Positions 38,382 to 46,953 of a stretch of 64,000 bases of DNA are shown here, piece by piece. Source of the stretch: an uncultured Tolumonas sp. (GTDB taxonomy: Bacteria; Pseudomonadota; Gammaproteobacteria; Enterobacterales; Aeromonadaceae); NCBI RefSeq assembly GCF_963678185.1, contig NZ_OY782757.1, positions 3,376,001 through 3,440,000 of the forward strand. The letters are read 5' to 3'. Below the pieces are notes generated by a model that did not search any database, was not told the DNA's origin, and saw nothing but the letters and a program-made list of their open reading frames with translations. Made by a program: the position numbers and the translations under genes. The first letter of the stretch is position 1; each line of letters starts with the position of its first letter.

Positions 38382-39617
38382 TTACTCTTGTGCGCTCAAC
38401 CACTTAGTGATGCCATGTGCGGCCACATAACCACTGGCAAAACAGCCGGTCAGCAGATAACCACCGGTCGGCGCTTCCCAATCAAGCATCTCACCAGCAC
38501 AAAAAGTACCGGGTATTTCGTTGAGCATCAGTTGCACATTTAATGCAGAAAAACAGACGCCCCCAGCGGTGCTGATAGCTTCATCCATCGGCGTGGTGCG
38601 TAACACCTGCAACGGAAATTGTTTGATGGCCGCAGCCAGCAGCGTTTCGTTGGTAAAGGTTTCTTTGCTCAGACATTCACGCAACAGTGCGGCTTTGACG
38701 CCATCAATGCCGACTTTGCTTTTCAGTTGGGTTGACAGTGATTTAGCGCCACGTGAACGCAGTTCTTTTTCGATCTGCGTTTGTGATTTATGTGGCAGTA
38801 AATCAAGCGTTAGTGTGGCGTTTCCATGTTCTGAAAGTTGATCACGCAGCTCAGCGGCAAACACGTAAATCAGACTGCCTTCGACACCACGTTCCGTGAT
38901 CACAAACTCACCTTGGCGCTCGGTCAATTTGCCTTCACGATCAGTCAAACTCGCCACCACGGTTTTCATCGGTGTTCCGGCAAAACGGCTACGAAAATCG
39001 TCCGACCACGCCAGTTCAAAACCACAGTTGGCGGCCTGTAACGGGGCCACGGCGATATGGCGGGCTTGTAACAAAGGCACCCAGGCACCATCAGAACCCA
39101 GCCGCGACCAACTGCCACCACCTAAAGCCAGCAACACCGCATCGGCAGCAACGCTTGTTTCGCCATCCGGTGTTGCAAACAGCAGTTGCTGTTGTTCATT
39201 CCAACCAAGCCAGCGGTGGCGAACATGAAACTTCACCCCTGATTCTCGCAGACGTTGCAGCCAGGTACGCAACATGGGTGCCGCCCGCATATCGGTTGGG
39301 AACACCCGGCCAGAGCTACCGACAAAGGTGTCAAAACCCAGTTCATGTGACCATTGGCGCAGTGCGTTGGCATCAAAGGCTTGTAGCAGCGGTAACATCT
39401 CTTGCTGACGATGCCGGTAGCGACTGACAAAATCGGGAAACGCTTCGGAGTGGGTGATGTTCATGCCGCCTTTACCAGCCTGCAGAAATTTACGCCCTAC
39501 CGATGGCATTGCATCAAACAGATCGACCTGAACGCCTTGCTGGCTTAACACCTCTGCCGCCATGAGGCCGGCAGGGCCACCACCAATAATAGCCACCCGT
39601 TTTGTTGATAATGCCAC
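38382..39617 (-). CDS. HI0933/BaiN-like flavoprotein
   Basis: The 411-residue flavoprotein has an N-terminal FAD-binding motif (VAIIGGGPAGLMAAE) and the family motif GRKFLQAGKGGMNITHSE. The C-terminal GGVCFSALNVQLM and GGYLLTGCFASG motifs are typical. The physiological role of this family is mostly unknown. The start is GTG 39617, preceded by CGGAGAACAGG; the longer frame to 39722 would run into the NifA site of iscA-nifUS and begins with no signal. It lies on the minus strand inside the nif region. Confidence 0.88.
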   Translation of the reverse strand: MALSTKRVAIIGGGPAGLMAAEVLSQQGVQVDLFDAMPSVGRKFLQAGKGGMNITHSEAFPDFVSRYRHRQQEMLPLLQAFDANALRQWSHELGFDTFVGSSGRVFPTDMRAAPMLRTWLQRLRESGVKFHVRHRWLGWNEQQQLLFATPDGETSVAADAVLLALGGGSWSRLGSDGAWVPLLQARHIAVAPLQAANCGFELAWSDDFRSRFAGTPMKTVVASLTDREGKLTERQGEFVITERGVEGSLIYVFAAELRDQLSEHGNATLTLDLLPHKSQTQIEKELRSRGAKSLSTQLKSKVGIDGVKAALLRECLSKETFTNETLLAAAIKQFPLQVLRTTPMDEAISTAGGVCFSALNVQLMLNEIPGTFCAGEMLDWEAPTGGYLLTGCFASGYVAAHGITKWLSAQE

Positions 39618-39724
39618 CCTGTTCTCCGTCGCTTTCCTGAACGCAATAATGGGAATTGTAACATTCAATCTGGTTGACTGCAGAAACGGTGCTGATGTCT
39701 TTGATAACACACCATTCGACATAC

Positions 39725-39740
39725 TGTCTTAACTGCGACA
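39725..39740 (+). promoter_or_regulatory. NifA upstream activator site for iscA-nifUS
   Basis: TGTCTTAACTGCGACA fits TGT-N10-ACA. Its centre is about 116 bases upstream of the expected transcription start. Confidence 0.78.
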
Positions 39741-39822
39741 AAAGCTGACAAAGCTCGCTCTGTTGTCAGACAAAATAGCCTTCACTATGTTTTATCTATA
39801 TGAAAAACAATGATTTTTTATG

Positions 39823-39838
39823 TGGCACTTCATTTGCA
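39823..39838 (+). promoter_or_regulatory. Sigma-54 promoter of iscA-nifUS
   Basis: TGGCACTTCATTTGCA is a near-perfect -24/-12 element (TGGCAC-N5-TTGCA). Transcription should start near 39849, 22 bases before the iscA-like ATG. Confidence 0.92.
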
Positions 39839-39870
39839 GCTTTGTGATCACGGTCACAGGGAGAGATATC

Positions 39871-40230
39871 ATGATTCAAATCGACGAAAGCGCACTGACG
39901 CAACTACATCAACTGCAGCAACAACTGGTGCAGGAATGTATCGGTTTGCGTCTGATAGCCAAGGGCGACCCTTGTTCTGGAATCAAAGTAGATATGGGCT
40001 GGACTGCCACGCAACAGCCTGACGATGTGTTGTTCCGTCAGGATGGCCTGGTGTTTTTAGCCGATCGCCGTCAATGGCCTTTATTAAAAGATTGTCAGAT
40101 CTCACTGGCGGAACGTCAGGGGCAACCGGGTTTCAACATTCAGCCACAACCTGCAGATTGTAAATGCAGCAGCGGCAGTTGCAGCCCGACACAAGCCACC
40201 AACTGCCCATCCACCGCCAGTGTGAACTAA
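39871..40230 (+). CDS. Nif-associated A-type Fe-S carrier, divergent IscA-like
   Basis: The 119-residue protein starts at ATG 39871 with an AGGGAGAG site, just after the sigma-54 promoter. The motif PCSGIKVDMGW matches the first Cys region of A-type carriers. The C-terminal pair is altered: in place of CGCG it has CKCSSGSC and then more cysteines in a Ser/Thr-rich tail. It lies directly before nifU, as IscA-nif does in Azotobacter. An Fe-S carrier role is likely but the divergence is marked. Confidence 0.75.
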   Translation: MIQIDESALTQLHQLQQQLVQECIGLRLIAKGDPCSGIKVDMGWTATQQPDDVLFRQDGLVFLADRRQWPLLKDCQISLAERQGQPGFNIQPQPADCKCSSGSCSPTQATNCPSTASVN

Positions 40231-40268
40231 AAATACGCGCATAAAGATATGCACAAAGGAGACGAGTC

Positions 40269-41162
40269 ATGTGGAACTATTCAGAAAAAGTTAAAGATCA
40301 CTTCTTCAATCCACGCAATGCCAAGGTGATTGCCGATGCGAACGCCGTAGGTGACGTTGGCTCGATCAGCTGTGGTGATGCGTTACGTCTGATGTTGCAA
40401 GTCAACACAGAGAGCGAAATTATTGAAGATGCCGGTTTCCAGACCTTTGGTTGCGGCAGCGCGATTGCTTCTTCTTCTGCGCTGACCGAGATGGTGATTG
40501 GTAAAACTCTGGATGACGCGCTGAAGATCAGCAACATGGATATTGCGGATTATCTCGATGGTCTGCCACCGGAAAAAATGCACTGCTCGGTTATGGGTCA
40601 GGAAGCGCTGCAAGCGGCGATTGCCAATTTCCGCGGCGAAGAGTGGCACGATGATCATGAAGAAGGTGCATTGATCTGTAAATGCTTTGCGGTCGATGAA
40701 GTCAAAATCATCAAAGCGGTGAAAGAGAATGGATTGACCTCGATTGCCGATGTGATCAACTACACCAAAGCCGGCGGTGGTTGTGGCGCCTGCCACGAAA
40801 AAATTGAACAAGCACTGCAGAAAGTGCTGGCAACTCAGCCTTGTAACGAAGCGCGCATAGCAACTACCAGTCTGGAACGTAGCAAAGTCGCACCGCATGT
40901 CGATCTGTCGAAGAAAGATGAAAACTGGCGCACGGTGGCGTCTGTGTTGGAAGAGATGCGTCCACGTCTGCAGGCTGATGGTGGTGATGTGGCCTTGATC
41001 AGCGTCACCGACAGCAAAGTCGAAGTGGCACTGTCAGGTAGCTGTGTCGGCTGCATGATGACTGACATGACGCTGTCTTGGATCCAACAGACTTTGATGG
41101 AAAAAATGGGCCGTTACATGCAGGTTGTGAGCGTGACTCAGGCTGAAACAGCACTGGTTTAA
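40269..41162 (+). CDS. nifU: NifU, Fe-S cluster scaffold
   Basis: The 297-residue protein builds Fe-S clusters for nitrogenase. Three domains are visible: an IscU-like part with Cys in [15 protein letters not shown] and MHCSVMG; a middle [2Fe-2S] domain with CKCF and CGACHEK; and a C-terminal Nfu domain with CVGCMMT. All expected cysteines are present. It lies between the IscA-like gene and nifS, as in Azotobacter. Confidence 0.97.
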   Translation: MWNYSEKVKDHFFNPRNAKVIADANAVGDVGSISCGDALRLMLQVNTESEIIEDAGFQTFGCGSAIASSSALTEMVIGKTLDDALKISNMDIADYLDGLPPEKMHCSVMGQEALQAAIANFRGEEWHDDHEEGALICKCFAVDEVKIIKAVKENGLTSIADVINYTKAGGGCGACHEKIEQALQKVLATQPCNEARIATTSLERSKVAPHVDLSKKDENWRTVASVLEEMRPRLQADGGDVALISVTDSKVEVALSGSCVGCMMTDMTLSWIQQTLMEKMGRYMQVVSVTQAETALV

Positions 41163-41173
41163 GGAGACGGAAC

Positions 41174-42379
41174 ATGAAAGCGATCTATCTGGATAACAAC
41201 GCCACCACCCGTCTCGACCCGATGGTGCTGGAAGCCATGATGCCGTTTATGACCGAACATTATGGTAACCCTTCTTCCATTCATGGCTTCGGGGAGCCGG
41301 TACGCAAAGGCATCGAACGCGCGCGGGAGCAAGTAGCCGCGCTGTTAGGTGCGGCGCACGACAGCGAAATTATTTTTACCTCTTGTGCAACAGAGGCCAA
41401 CAGCACGGCTATTTTGTCGGCGGTAGAAGCTTTACCCGAACGTAAAGAGATCATCACCACCGTGGTCGAACATCCGGCTATTCTGGAGGTGTGCGAACAT
41501 CTGGAGCGTCGTGGTTACACTATTCACCGGTTGCCCGTCGATAACCAAGGGCGTCTCGATCTTGATCATTACCAATCACTGCTCAGCGAAAACGTCGCAC
41601 TGGTGAGTGTGATGTGGGCGAATAACGAAACCGGTACCGTATTTCCGGTGCAAACCATGGCGACTATGGCAAAAGAGAAAGGCGTGTTGTTCCATACCGA
41701 TGGTGTACAGGCGGTGGGCAAGTTCCCGATCCACTTGGCCAGCAGTGACATCGACATGCTCTCTTTTTCCGGCCATAAAATTCACGCACCAAAAGGCGTG
41801 GGCGCATTGTATGTCAAACGCGGCAGCCGTTTCCGCCCACTACTGCGTGGCGGTCATCAAGAACGCGGTCGCCGAGCTGGCACCGAAAACGCGGCGGGTA
41901 TCGTGGGCTTAGGGATGGCCTGTGAACTGGCCGAAGTGCATATGCCCATCATGTCGCATCTAGCGGAATTGCGTGACGAACTGCAGGCTGGTTTACTGGC
42001 AAAAGTGCCTTGCTCTATCGTGACCGGTGATATTGAAAACCGCACCCCGAATACGCTAAACATCGCCTTTGAATATATCGAAGGGGAAGCCATTCTGCTG
42101 ATGCTGAATCAACTCGGCATTGCCGCTTCCAGTGGTAGTGCTTGCACCTCCGGCTCGCTTGAACCATCACACGTCATGCGTGCGATGAGTATTCCCTACA
42201 CGGCTGCACATGGCAGCGTGCGTTTCTCGCTGTCGCGTTACACCCGCCAGAAAGAGATCGATTATGTGCTGGAAAAACTGCCACCAGTGATTGAGCGTCT
42301 GCGTTCACTGTCGCCTTACTGGGTGCAGAACAAACCGGATCTGGAAAAAATGGGCGAGTTTGCGCCGGCTTACGGTTAA
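41174..42379 (+). CDS. nifS: NifS, cysteine desulfurase
   Basis: The 401-residue PLP enzyme releases sulfur from cysteine for NifU. The PLP lysine is in SFSGHKIHAPKG, and the active Cys in SSGSACTSGSLEPSHV, typical of the NifS/IscS class. The length and the N-terminal YLDNNATTRLDP stretch agree with Azotobacter NifS. It starts 11 bases after nifU. A strong terminator follows, so nifV, nifZ, nifW and nifM do not continue this operon. Confidence 0.97.
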   Translation: MKAIYLDNNATTRLDPMVLEAMMPFMTEHYGNPSSIHGFGEPVRKGIERAREQVAALLGAAHDSEIIFTSCATEANSTAILSAVEALPERKEIITTVVEHPAILEVCEHLERRGYTIHRLPVDNQGRLDLDHYQSLLSENVALVSVMWANNETGTVFPVQTMATMAKEKGVLFHTDGVQAVGKFPIHLASSDIDMLSFSGHKIHAPKGVGALYVKRGSRFRPLLRGGHQERGRRAGTENAAGIVGLGMACELAEVHMPIMSHLAELRDELQAGLLAKVPCSIVTGDIENRTPNTLNIAFEYIEGEAILLMLNQLGIAASSGSACTSGSLEPSHVMRAMSIPYTAAHGSVRFSLSRYTRQKEIDYVLEKLPPVIERLRSLSPYWVQNKPDLEKMGEFAPAYG

Positions 42380-42408
42380 CCAAATCCGCACATTATTTTT
42401 TATATCGT

Positions 42409-42435
42409 GGGGGCCTTCTGGCCCCTTATTTTTTG
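42409..42435 (+). terminator. Terminator after nifS
   Basis: GGGGCC (42410-42415) and GGCCCC (42420-42425) with a TTCT loop are followed by TTATTTTTT. Confidence 0.9.
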
Positions 42436-42598
42436 CGTGTTTTTATGCCGCAATTGCTTTATTTCACCTTACTGTAGGCGAGGGTGTGTTATAACTTTTG
42501 AAAACTCACCTGTGCTAGCGATGAATGCGCTAAATGACTTCACATCGCAGATCTCAGAGCATCTCGTTGAAGCCGTTAATGGATTTAAGGTGTAACGT

Positions 42599-43033
42599 AT
42601 GTTTTCAGTAAAAAAAACACTATTAGTCAGTATTGTTGTCGGGCAATTGCTGGCGGGTTGTCAGTCGGTTAGCGATAGTGAAAAAGAAAAAGCTTCTACG
42701 ACCAAACAGAGCAAAGAACCCTCACAGTTATTTTTGGCTGATTTAAAAAAGAACGGTGACCATCTGTTTTGTGAGCAACCGGCCTATCTGCATTGTTTCC
42801 GCCAGACTAAAACCAAGTGTTTAAAAGATTTGGCAGCAGTGAAAGAACCATGTTTGCAAAGCGCCCTGCAAAGTAATGGCGGTCAGGTTGCTGACAGTAA
42901 TTACAAGAAAGTCGGTAATGATTTTGCATTATGTATGTTGGTCAAGCATGCCTTGATGTATCCGCAACGGGCAGATGCCATCGGGCATTGTTTAGACGAA
43001 GCTAAATTTGATAACAAACCAGTAACAAATTGA
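42599..43033 (+). CDS. Cys-rich lipoprotein of unknown function
   Basis: I do not recognise this 144-residue protein. A lipoprotein signal ends in LLAGC (Cys21), so the mature form should be on the periplasmic side of a membrane. The mature part has seven further cysteines (for example LFCEQP, LHCFRQ, TKCLKD, EPCLQS, LCMLVK, GHCLDE) that could form disulfides. AAGGTG stands before the ATG. It lies between nifS and the PAS-histidine kinase gene on the same strand. It may be lineage-specific, and a role in the phosphorelay is only suggested by position. Confidence 0.75.
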   Translation: MFSVKKTLLVSIVVGQLLAGCQSVSDSEKEKASTTKQSKEPSQLFLADLKKNGDHLFCEQPAYLHCFRQTKTKCLKDLAAVKEPCLQSALQSNGGQVADSNYKKVGNDFALCMLVKHALMYPQRADAIGHCLDEAKFDNKPVTN

Positions 43034-43084
43034 TTTTAAATTATTTTATAGCAAATCACTTTTCTTAAGATGAGGTAATAGATT

Positions 43085-43101
43085 TGCTTATAAAATAAGC
43101 A
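43085..43101 (+). other. Short hairpin before the kinase gene
   Basis: TGCTTAT (43085-43091) and ATAAGCA (43095-43101) are perfect arms around AAA, in the 150-base gap between the lipoprotein gene and the hybrid kinase. It could be an operator or a weak terminator. Confidence 0.4.
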
Positions 43102-43183
43102 GTGAGAATGTGTCTTATTTGTTGGCGACTTTCTGCCCTGCCAACTATGCTGATCCTATTAGGAAGGATCAGGAAGCCAGCCA

Positions 43184-45754
43184 TTGGTATCTACTACAAA
43201 CGGTAATATCGCCGCCGTTGGCACGATCACGATTGATGAAATGGGTTGTATTACCGCTTTTGATGATGTGGCGGTGCGCCTGTTTGGGTATGAATCAGTT
43301 GAGGTTGTGGGCCGAAATGTCTCAATGCTGATGCCAGAGCCTTACCATTCCCAGCATGACGGTTATTTAGCGCGTTATCACCAAACATCGACGCCACACG
43401 TAATTGGTAAAGGCCGCGAAGTGACCGGACGACGGAAAGACGGTTCGTTATTTCCGGTCTGGCTGGCGGTCAACGAAGTCACTTTTGGCGCTAATCGTCT
43501 GTTTGTCGGCTGCATCGTCGACTTATCCGATCTCAAAGCCACGAAAGCCGATCTGCTTAGCAGCACCGAAGTAACGCGTGCGATCCTTGAAACTGCGGTA
43601 AATCCAATTATTACCATCGACGCAAAAGGGCATATTTGTTCCTTTAATCCCGCTGCGGAACGCATGTTTCAATACACCACCAGTGAAGTTATCGGTCGTA
43701 ACGTCAACTTACTCATGCCTTCTCCTTATCGGGAAGAACATGATGGTTATCTGTCACGTTATTTACATGAAGGTAACCCCCGGATTATTGGTGTCGGCCG
43801 TGAGGTGACGGCACAACGTAAAGATGGCTCCATTGTTCCTATTCATTTGTCGGTAGGGGCGATGCAGATCAGTGGTGCGCCCATGTTTGTCGGCATTATT
43901 TCCGATATCAGTGAACAGAAACGCCATGAAGCCGAGTTGCAGGCGAAAAAAGCCGCAGAAGCGGGTTCCCGTGCTAAATCCGCTTTTTTGGCGCACATGA
44001 GCCATGAAATTCGTACGCCGATGAATGCCATTCTCGGGTTTACGGAATTGGCATTACAAGATCACACGCTGTCGGACGAAACCGCCAAACATCTGGACAC
44101 CATTTACGGCTCCGCGCGTGCGCTGCTGACTATCATTAATGACATTTTGGATGTCTCCAGATTGGAAGCGGGGAAATACAAACTGGAAATCATCGGCTTT
44201 CATCTGCCGAATATGATTGCCGAGACGGTTGAGTTAATGCATCAGCGCGCCGCAGAGAAAGATTTGATCATTGGCATCGAATACGACCGCCACTTGCCGC
44301 AACGCGTGCTGGGCGATCCGACCCGGTTGCGTCAGGTGATCCTCAATTTACTCAGCAATGCGGTGAAATTCACCCATAAAGGCTCGATTAAAGTGGTGGT
44401 TTCAGCCACCAATCGTGCAGAGCGTATTCAGTTCGATGTGATTGATACCGGCATTGGTATGTCGGAAGTGGAAATGGCCAAAGTATTTGAGCCCTTCATG
44501 CAGGCCGATAGTTCGATTTCCCGTCGTTTTGGCGGAACCGGGTTGGGTACGACGATTTGTAAACAAATTATTGATCTGATGAGTGGTGATATCTGGCTTG
44601 AAAGTCAGTTAGGCGTTGGCACCACCGTGCATTTTGTGATCCCATTGCCGGAAGCGGAACCAGACCAGATTTGCTTGTATGAAGAGATCGCCAATAAAAG
44701 CGACGATTTTATTCCGCCACGATTATTTAATGTGCTGTTGGTGGAGGATCTCGAAAACAACGCGTATCTGGCTACCATCCGTCTGAAACAGATCGGGCAT
44801 GAAGTGGAATGGGCCAAAAATGGACTGGAAGCGCTCGAGGCATACCAAAAAGGCGGGCACGATTTGATCTTGATGGATGTCATGATGCCGGTGATGGATG
44901 GCTTACAGGCCACCCGAGAGATCCGTCAATTAGAGGCACAGCAAAATCAACATATTCCCATCATTGCTCTCACTGCGAGTGTCATGAAAGAGGATGAAAT
45001 GAAATATCTGGAAGCCGGCATGGATGCTATTGCCGGCAAACCGATTGAATTTGATCAGCTATTTACATTGATGGAAGCCATGGTGCCACAAGGTGCGGGG
45101 CGAATTAACCATGCCATCATGATTGAAATGCCGGTGAATAAAAATATTGATTTAACACCGTTGAGCCCGGTCGCTGATTACCAGAAAGCCATGAAAAACT
45201 GGGTGGATGTTTATGCTTATATCAAAGCGTTGACGCAATTTTCACAACAACAAACGGATGATGCCGACATTATTGCGCGCTTACTGGCGCAACACCCAGA
45301 TGATACCGAACCTGCACGAGCGGTTGCACACGCACTCAAAGGGCTGGCCGGTAATTTGGCATTATCTAAAGTGGCTAATTTGGCTATTCATATTGACGGA
45401 TATTTGAAATCAGGGCGACGTGATAACGCGAGTCAATTGCTGGCGCCATTACGTCAGGCGTTAATAGAGGCCGATAGCTGTATTCAGGCATTGTCACTAC
45501 CGAATGATGCCAGTGTTCTCCTGAAAGATTTTGATCGGGTTGCGGTACAACAGTTGTTCCAACAATTGTCACTCGCCTTAGACGAACTCAACCCTGATAG
45601 CACCGAACCAATTATGAAACAGATCAGCGAATACGTTCGCGGCAGCGATCTGGCGGAGATTTATCACCATATTGAGCGATTTGATTTTCATAGTGCGAAA
45701 AAAGAGTTGAAAAAATTAGCACAAAATCTGCTCGCCAATAGGAGGTCAGAATGA
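43184..45754 (+). CDS. Hybrid histidine kinase with two FixL-like PAS domains
   Basis: The 856-residue cytoplasmic protein has, in order, PAS1 (about 10-115), PAS2 (about 130-243), HisKA with phospho-His in SHEIRTP (H274), an HATPase domain with DTGIGM and GGTGLG, a receiver domain with LMDVMMPVMDG, and an Hpt domain with AHALKGLAGN. Both PAS domains align without gaps to the FixL heme pocket: HDGYLARY gives H58 and R64 with H72 and R78 in PAS1; PAS2 has H186, R192 and R206. These match the heme ligand and key residues of Bradyrhizobium FixL (H200, R206, H214, R220), so oxygen sensing is possible. The start is TTG 43184, as no ATG or GTG fits. It overlaps the next gene by four bases. Confidence 0.9.
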   Translation: MVSTTNGNIAAVGTITIDEMGCITAFDDVAVRLFGYESVEVVGRNVSMLMPEPYHSQHDGYLARYHQTSTPHVIGKGREVTGRRKDGSLFPVWLAVNEVTFGANRLFVGCIVDLSDLKATKADLLSSTEVTRAILETAVNPIITIDAKGHICSFNPAAERMFQYTTSEVIGRNVNLLMPSPYREEHDGYLSRYLHEGNPRIIGVGREVTAQRKDGSIVPIHLSVGAMQISGAPMFVGIISDISEQKRHEAELQAKKAAEAGSRAKSAFLAHMSHEIRTPMNAILGFTELALQDHTLSDETAKHLDTIYGSARALLTIINDILDVSRLEAGKYKLEIIGFHLPNMIAETVELMHQRAAEKDLIIGIEYDRHLPQRVLGDPTRLRQVILNLLSNAVKFTHKGSIKVVVSATNRAERIQFDVIDTGIGMSEVEMAKVFEPFMQADSSISRRFGGTGLGTTICKQIIDLMSGDIWLESQLGVGTTVHFVIPLPEAEPDQICLYEEIANKSDDFIPPRLFNVLLVEDLENNAYLATIRLKQIGHEVEWAKNGLEALEAYQKGGHDLILMDVMMPVMDGLQATREIRQLEAQQNQHIPIIALTASVMKEDEMKYLEAGMDAIAGKPIEFDQLFTLMEAMVPQGAGRINHAIMIEMPVNKNIDLTPLSPVADYQKAMKNWVDVYAYIKALTQFSQQQTDDADIIARLLAQHPDDTEPARAVAHALKGLAGNLALSKVANLAIHIDGYLKSGRRDNASQLLAPLRQALIEADSCIQALSLPNDASVLLKDFDRVAVQQLFQQLSLALDELNPDSTEPIMKQISEYVRGSDLAEIYHHIERFDFHSAKKELKKLAQNLLANRRSE

Positions 45755-46731
45755 AGAAAAAGATCCTGCTGGTCGACGATGAGCCGAATAACCTGCAATT
45801 ACTCCGGCAGATATTGAGAACGTCATACCAGCTTATCTTCGCGCATAACGGGCAATCCGCGCTTGCCGCCGTAGCGGCGCATCATCCGGATCTGATCTTG
45901 CTGGATGTCATGATGCCGGATCTGGATGGTTATGAAGTCTGTCGTCGCTTAAAAGCCGATCCGTTAACCCATGACATTCCTGTTATTTTTGTCACAGCAA
46001 TGGGCGATGTTGATGATGAAGCCGCTGGGTTTGATGTGGGGGCGGTTGATTACATCCATAAACCAGTTTCTCCCGCGATTGTGATCCGCCGGGTGCAAAC
46101 TCATCTCTCATTGGTACATGTCAAAGAACTGGAGGATAGCCAGCGCGAAGCGATTTATATGCTCGGTGCGGCGGGTCACTATAACGACAACGATACCGGC
46201 CTGCATATCTGGCGCATGGCCGCTTATGCCCGAGCCATCGCGGAAGCTATCGGTTGGCCTGAACATATGGCGGAACGGCTTGAACTTGCTGCGCCGTTGC
46301 ACGATACCGGTAAGATTGGGATACCGGATGGTATCTTGAAAGCCCCACGCAAACTAACTGCGGAAGAGTGGGTGATCATGCGGCAGCACTCCCTCATTGG
46401 TTATGAAATATTACAATGCAGCGACACACCCATTTTCAAAATGGCGGCTGAAATCGCACTCTATCATCATGAAAAATGGGATGGCAGCGGCTATCCGAAA
46501 GGGCTGGCTGGTGACAATATCCCGAAGTCTGCCCAGATTGTTGCCATCGCCGATGTTTTTGATGCGTTAACCATGAAACGTTCTTACAAAGAAGCCTGGA
46601 GTGTTGAAGCCTCACTCGAAGAAATGCGAGCCAACAGCGGCACACATTTTAATCCGGCATTGCTGACGGTATTTTTGAATATCCTGCCTAAAATCCTGAA
46701 TATCAAAAATGAGTGGGACGAAAAGGGTTAG
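45751..46731 (+). CDS. Response regulator with HD-GYP phosphodiesterase output
   Basis: The 326-residue protein has an N-terminal receiver domain with phosphoacceptor Asp in LILLDVMMPDLDGY and Lys in HKPVSP. The C-terminal HD-GYP domain has HDTGKIGIPD and HHEKWDGSGYPKGL, both complete, so c-di-GMP hydrolysis is expected. It starts at the ATGA overlap with the kinase gene and is surely its partner. It would connect the kinase signal to c-di-GMP. Confidence 0.94.
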   Translation: MKKKILLVDDEPNNLQLLRQILRTSYQLIFAHNGQSALAAVAAHHPDLILLDVMMPDLDGYEVCRRLKADPLTHDIPVIFVTAMGDVDDEAAGFDVGAVDYIHKPVSPAIVIRRVQTHLSLVHVKELEDSQREAIYMLGAAGHYNDNDTGLHIWRMAAYARAIAEAIGWPEHMAERLELAAPLHDTGKIGIPDGILKAPRKLTAEEWVIMRQHSLIGYEILQCSDTPIFKMAAEIALYHHEKWDGSGYPKGLAGDNIPKSAQIVAIADVFDALTMKRSYKEAWSVEASLEEMRANSGTHFNPALLTVFLNILPKILNIKNEWDEKG

Positions 46732-46953
46732 CGTTCGTATCACTTTACATAACCGCTATTGCTGATATTGCAATTAACATGACATTGCATTAACTGATTG
46801 TTTTGTAATCGAACAGTCTGAGTTTGGTTTGTATTGCTGACTTAAGCCAACTACGGTTAGAGTAACAAAGGAAGTTGTCATCCGTCTGTCATTTCGGTGT
46901 GTTGTAACTGACATGTATTTGTCATCTGGCACACCAGCCAAAGGAGGCTGCCT

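Noticed and set aside
39618..39722. 35-residue N-terminal extension of the BaiN-like protein
   Set aside because: The FAD-binding motif begins right after the GTG at 39617, which has a ribosome site; the extension has no family similarity that I can see.
43123..43136. Sigma-54-like element TGGCGACTTTCTGC before the hybrid kinase
   Set aside because: The GG to GC distance is 9 bases, one short of the required 10, and no NifA site is seen nearby.
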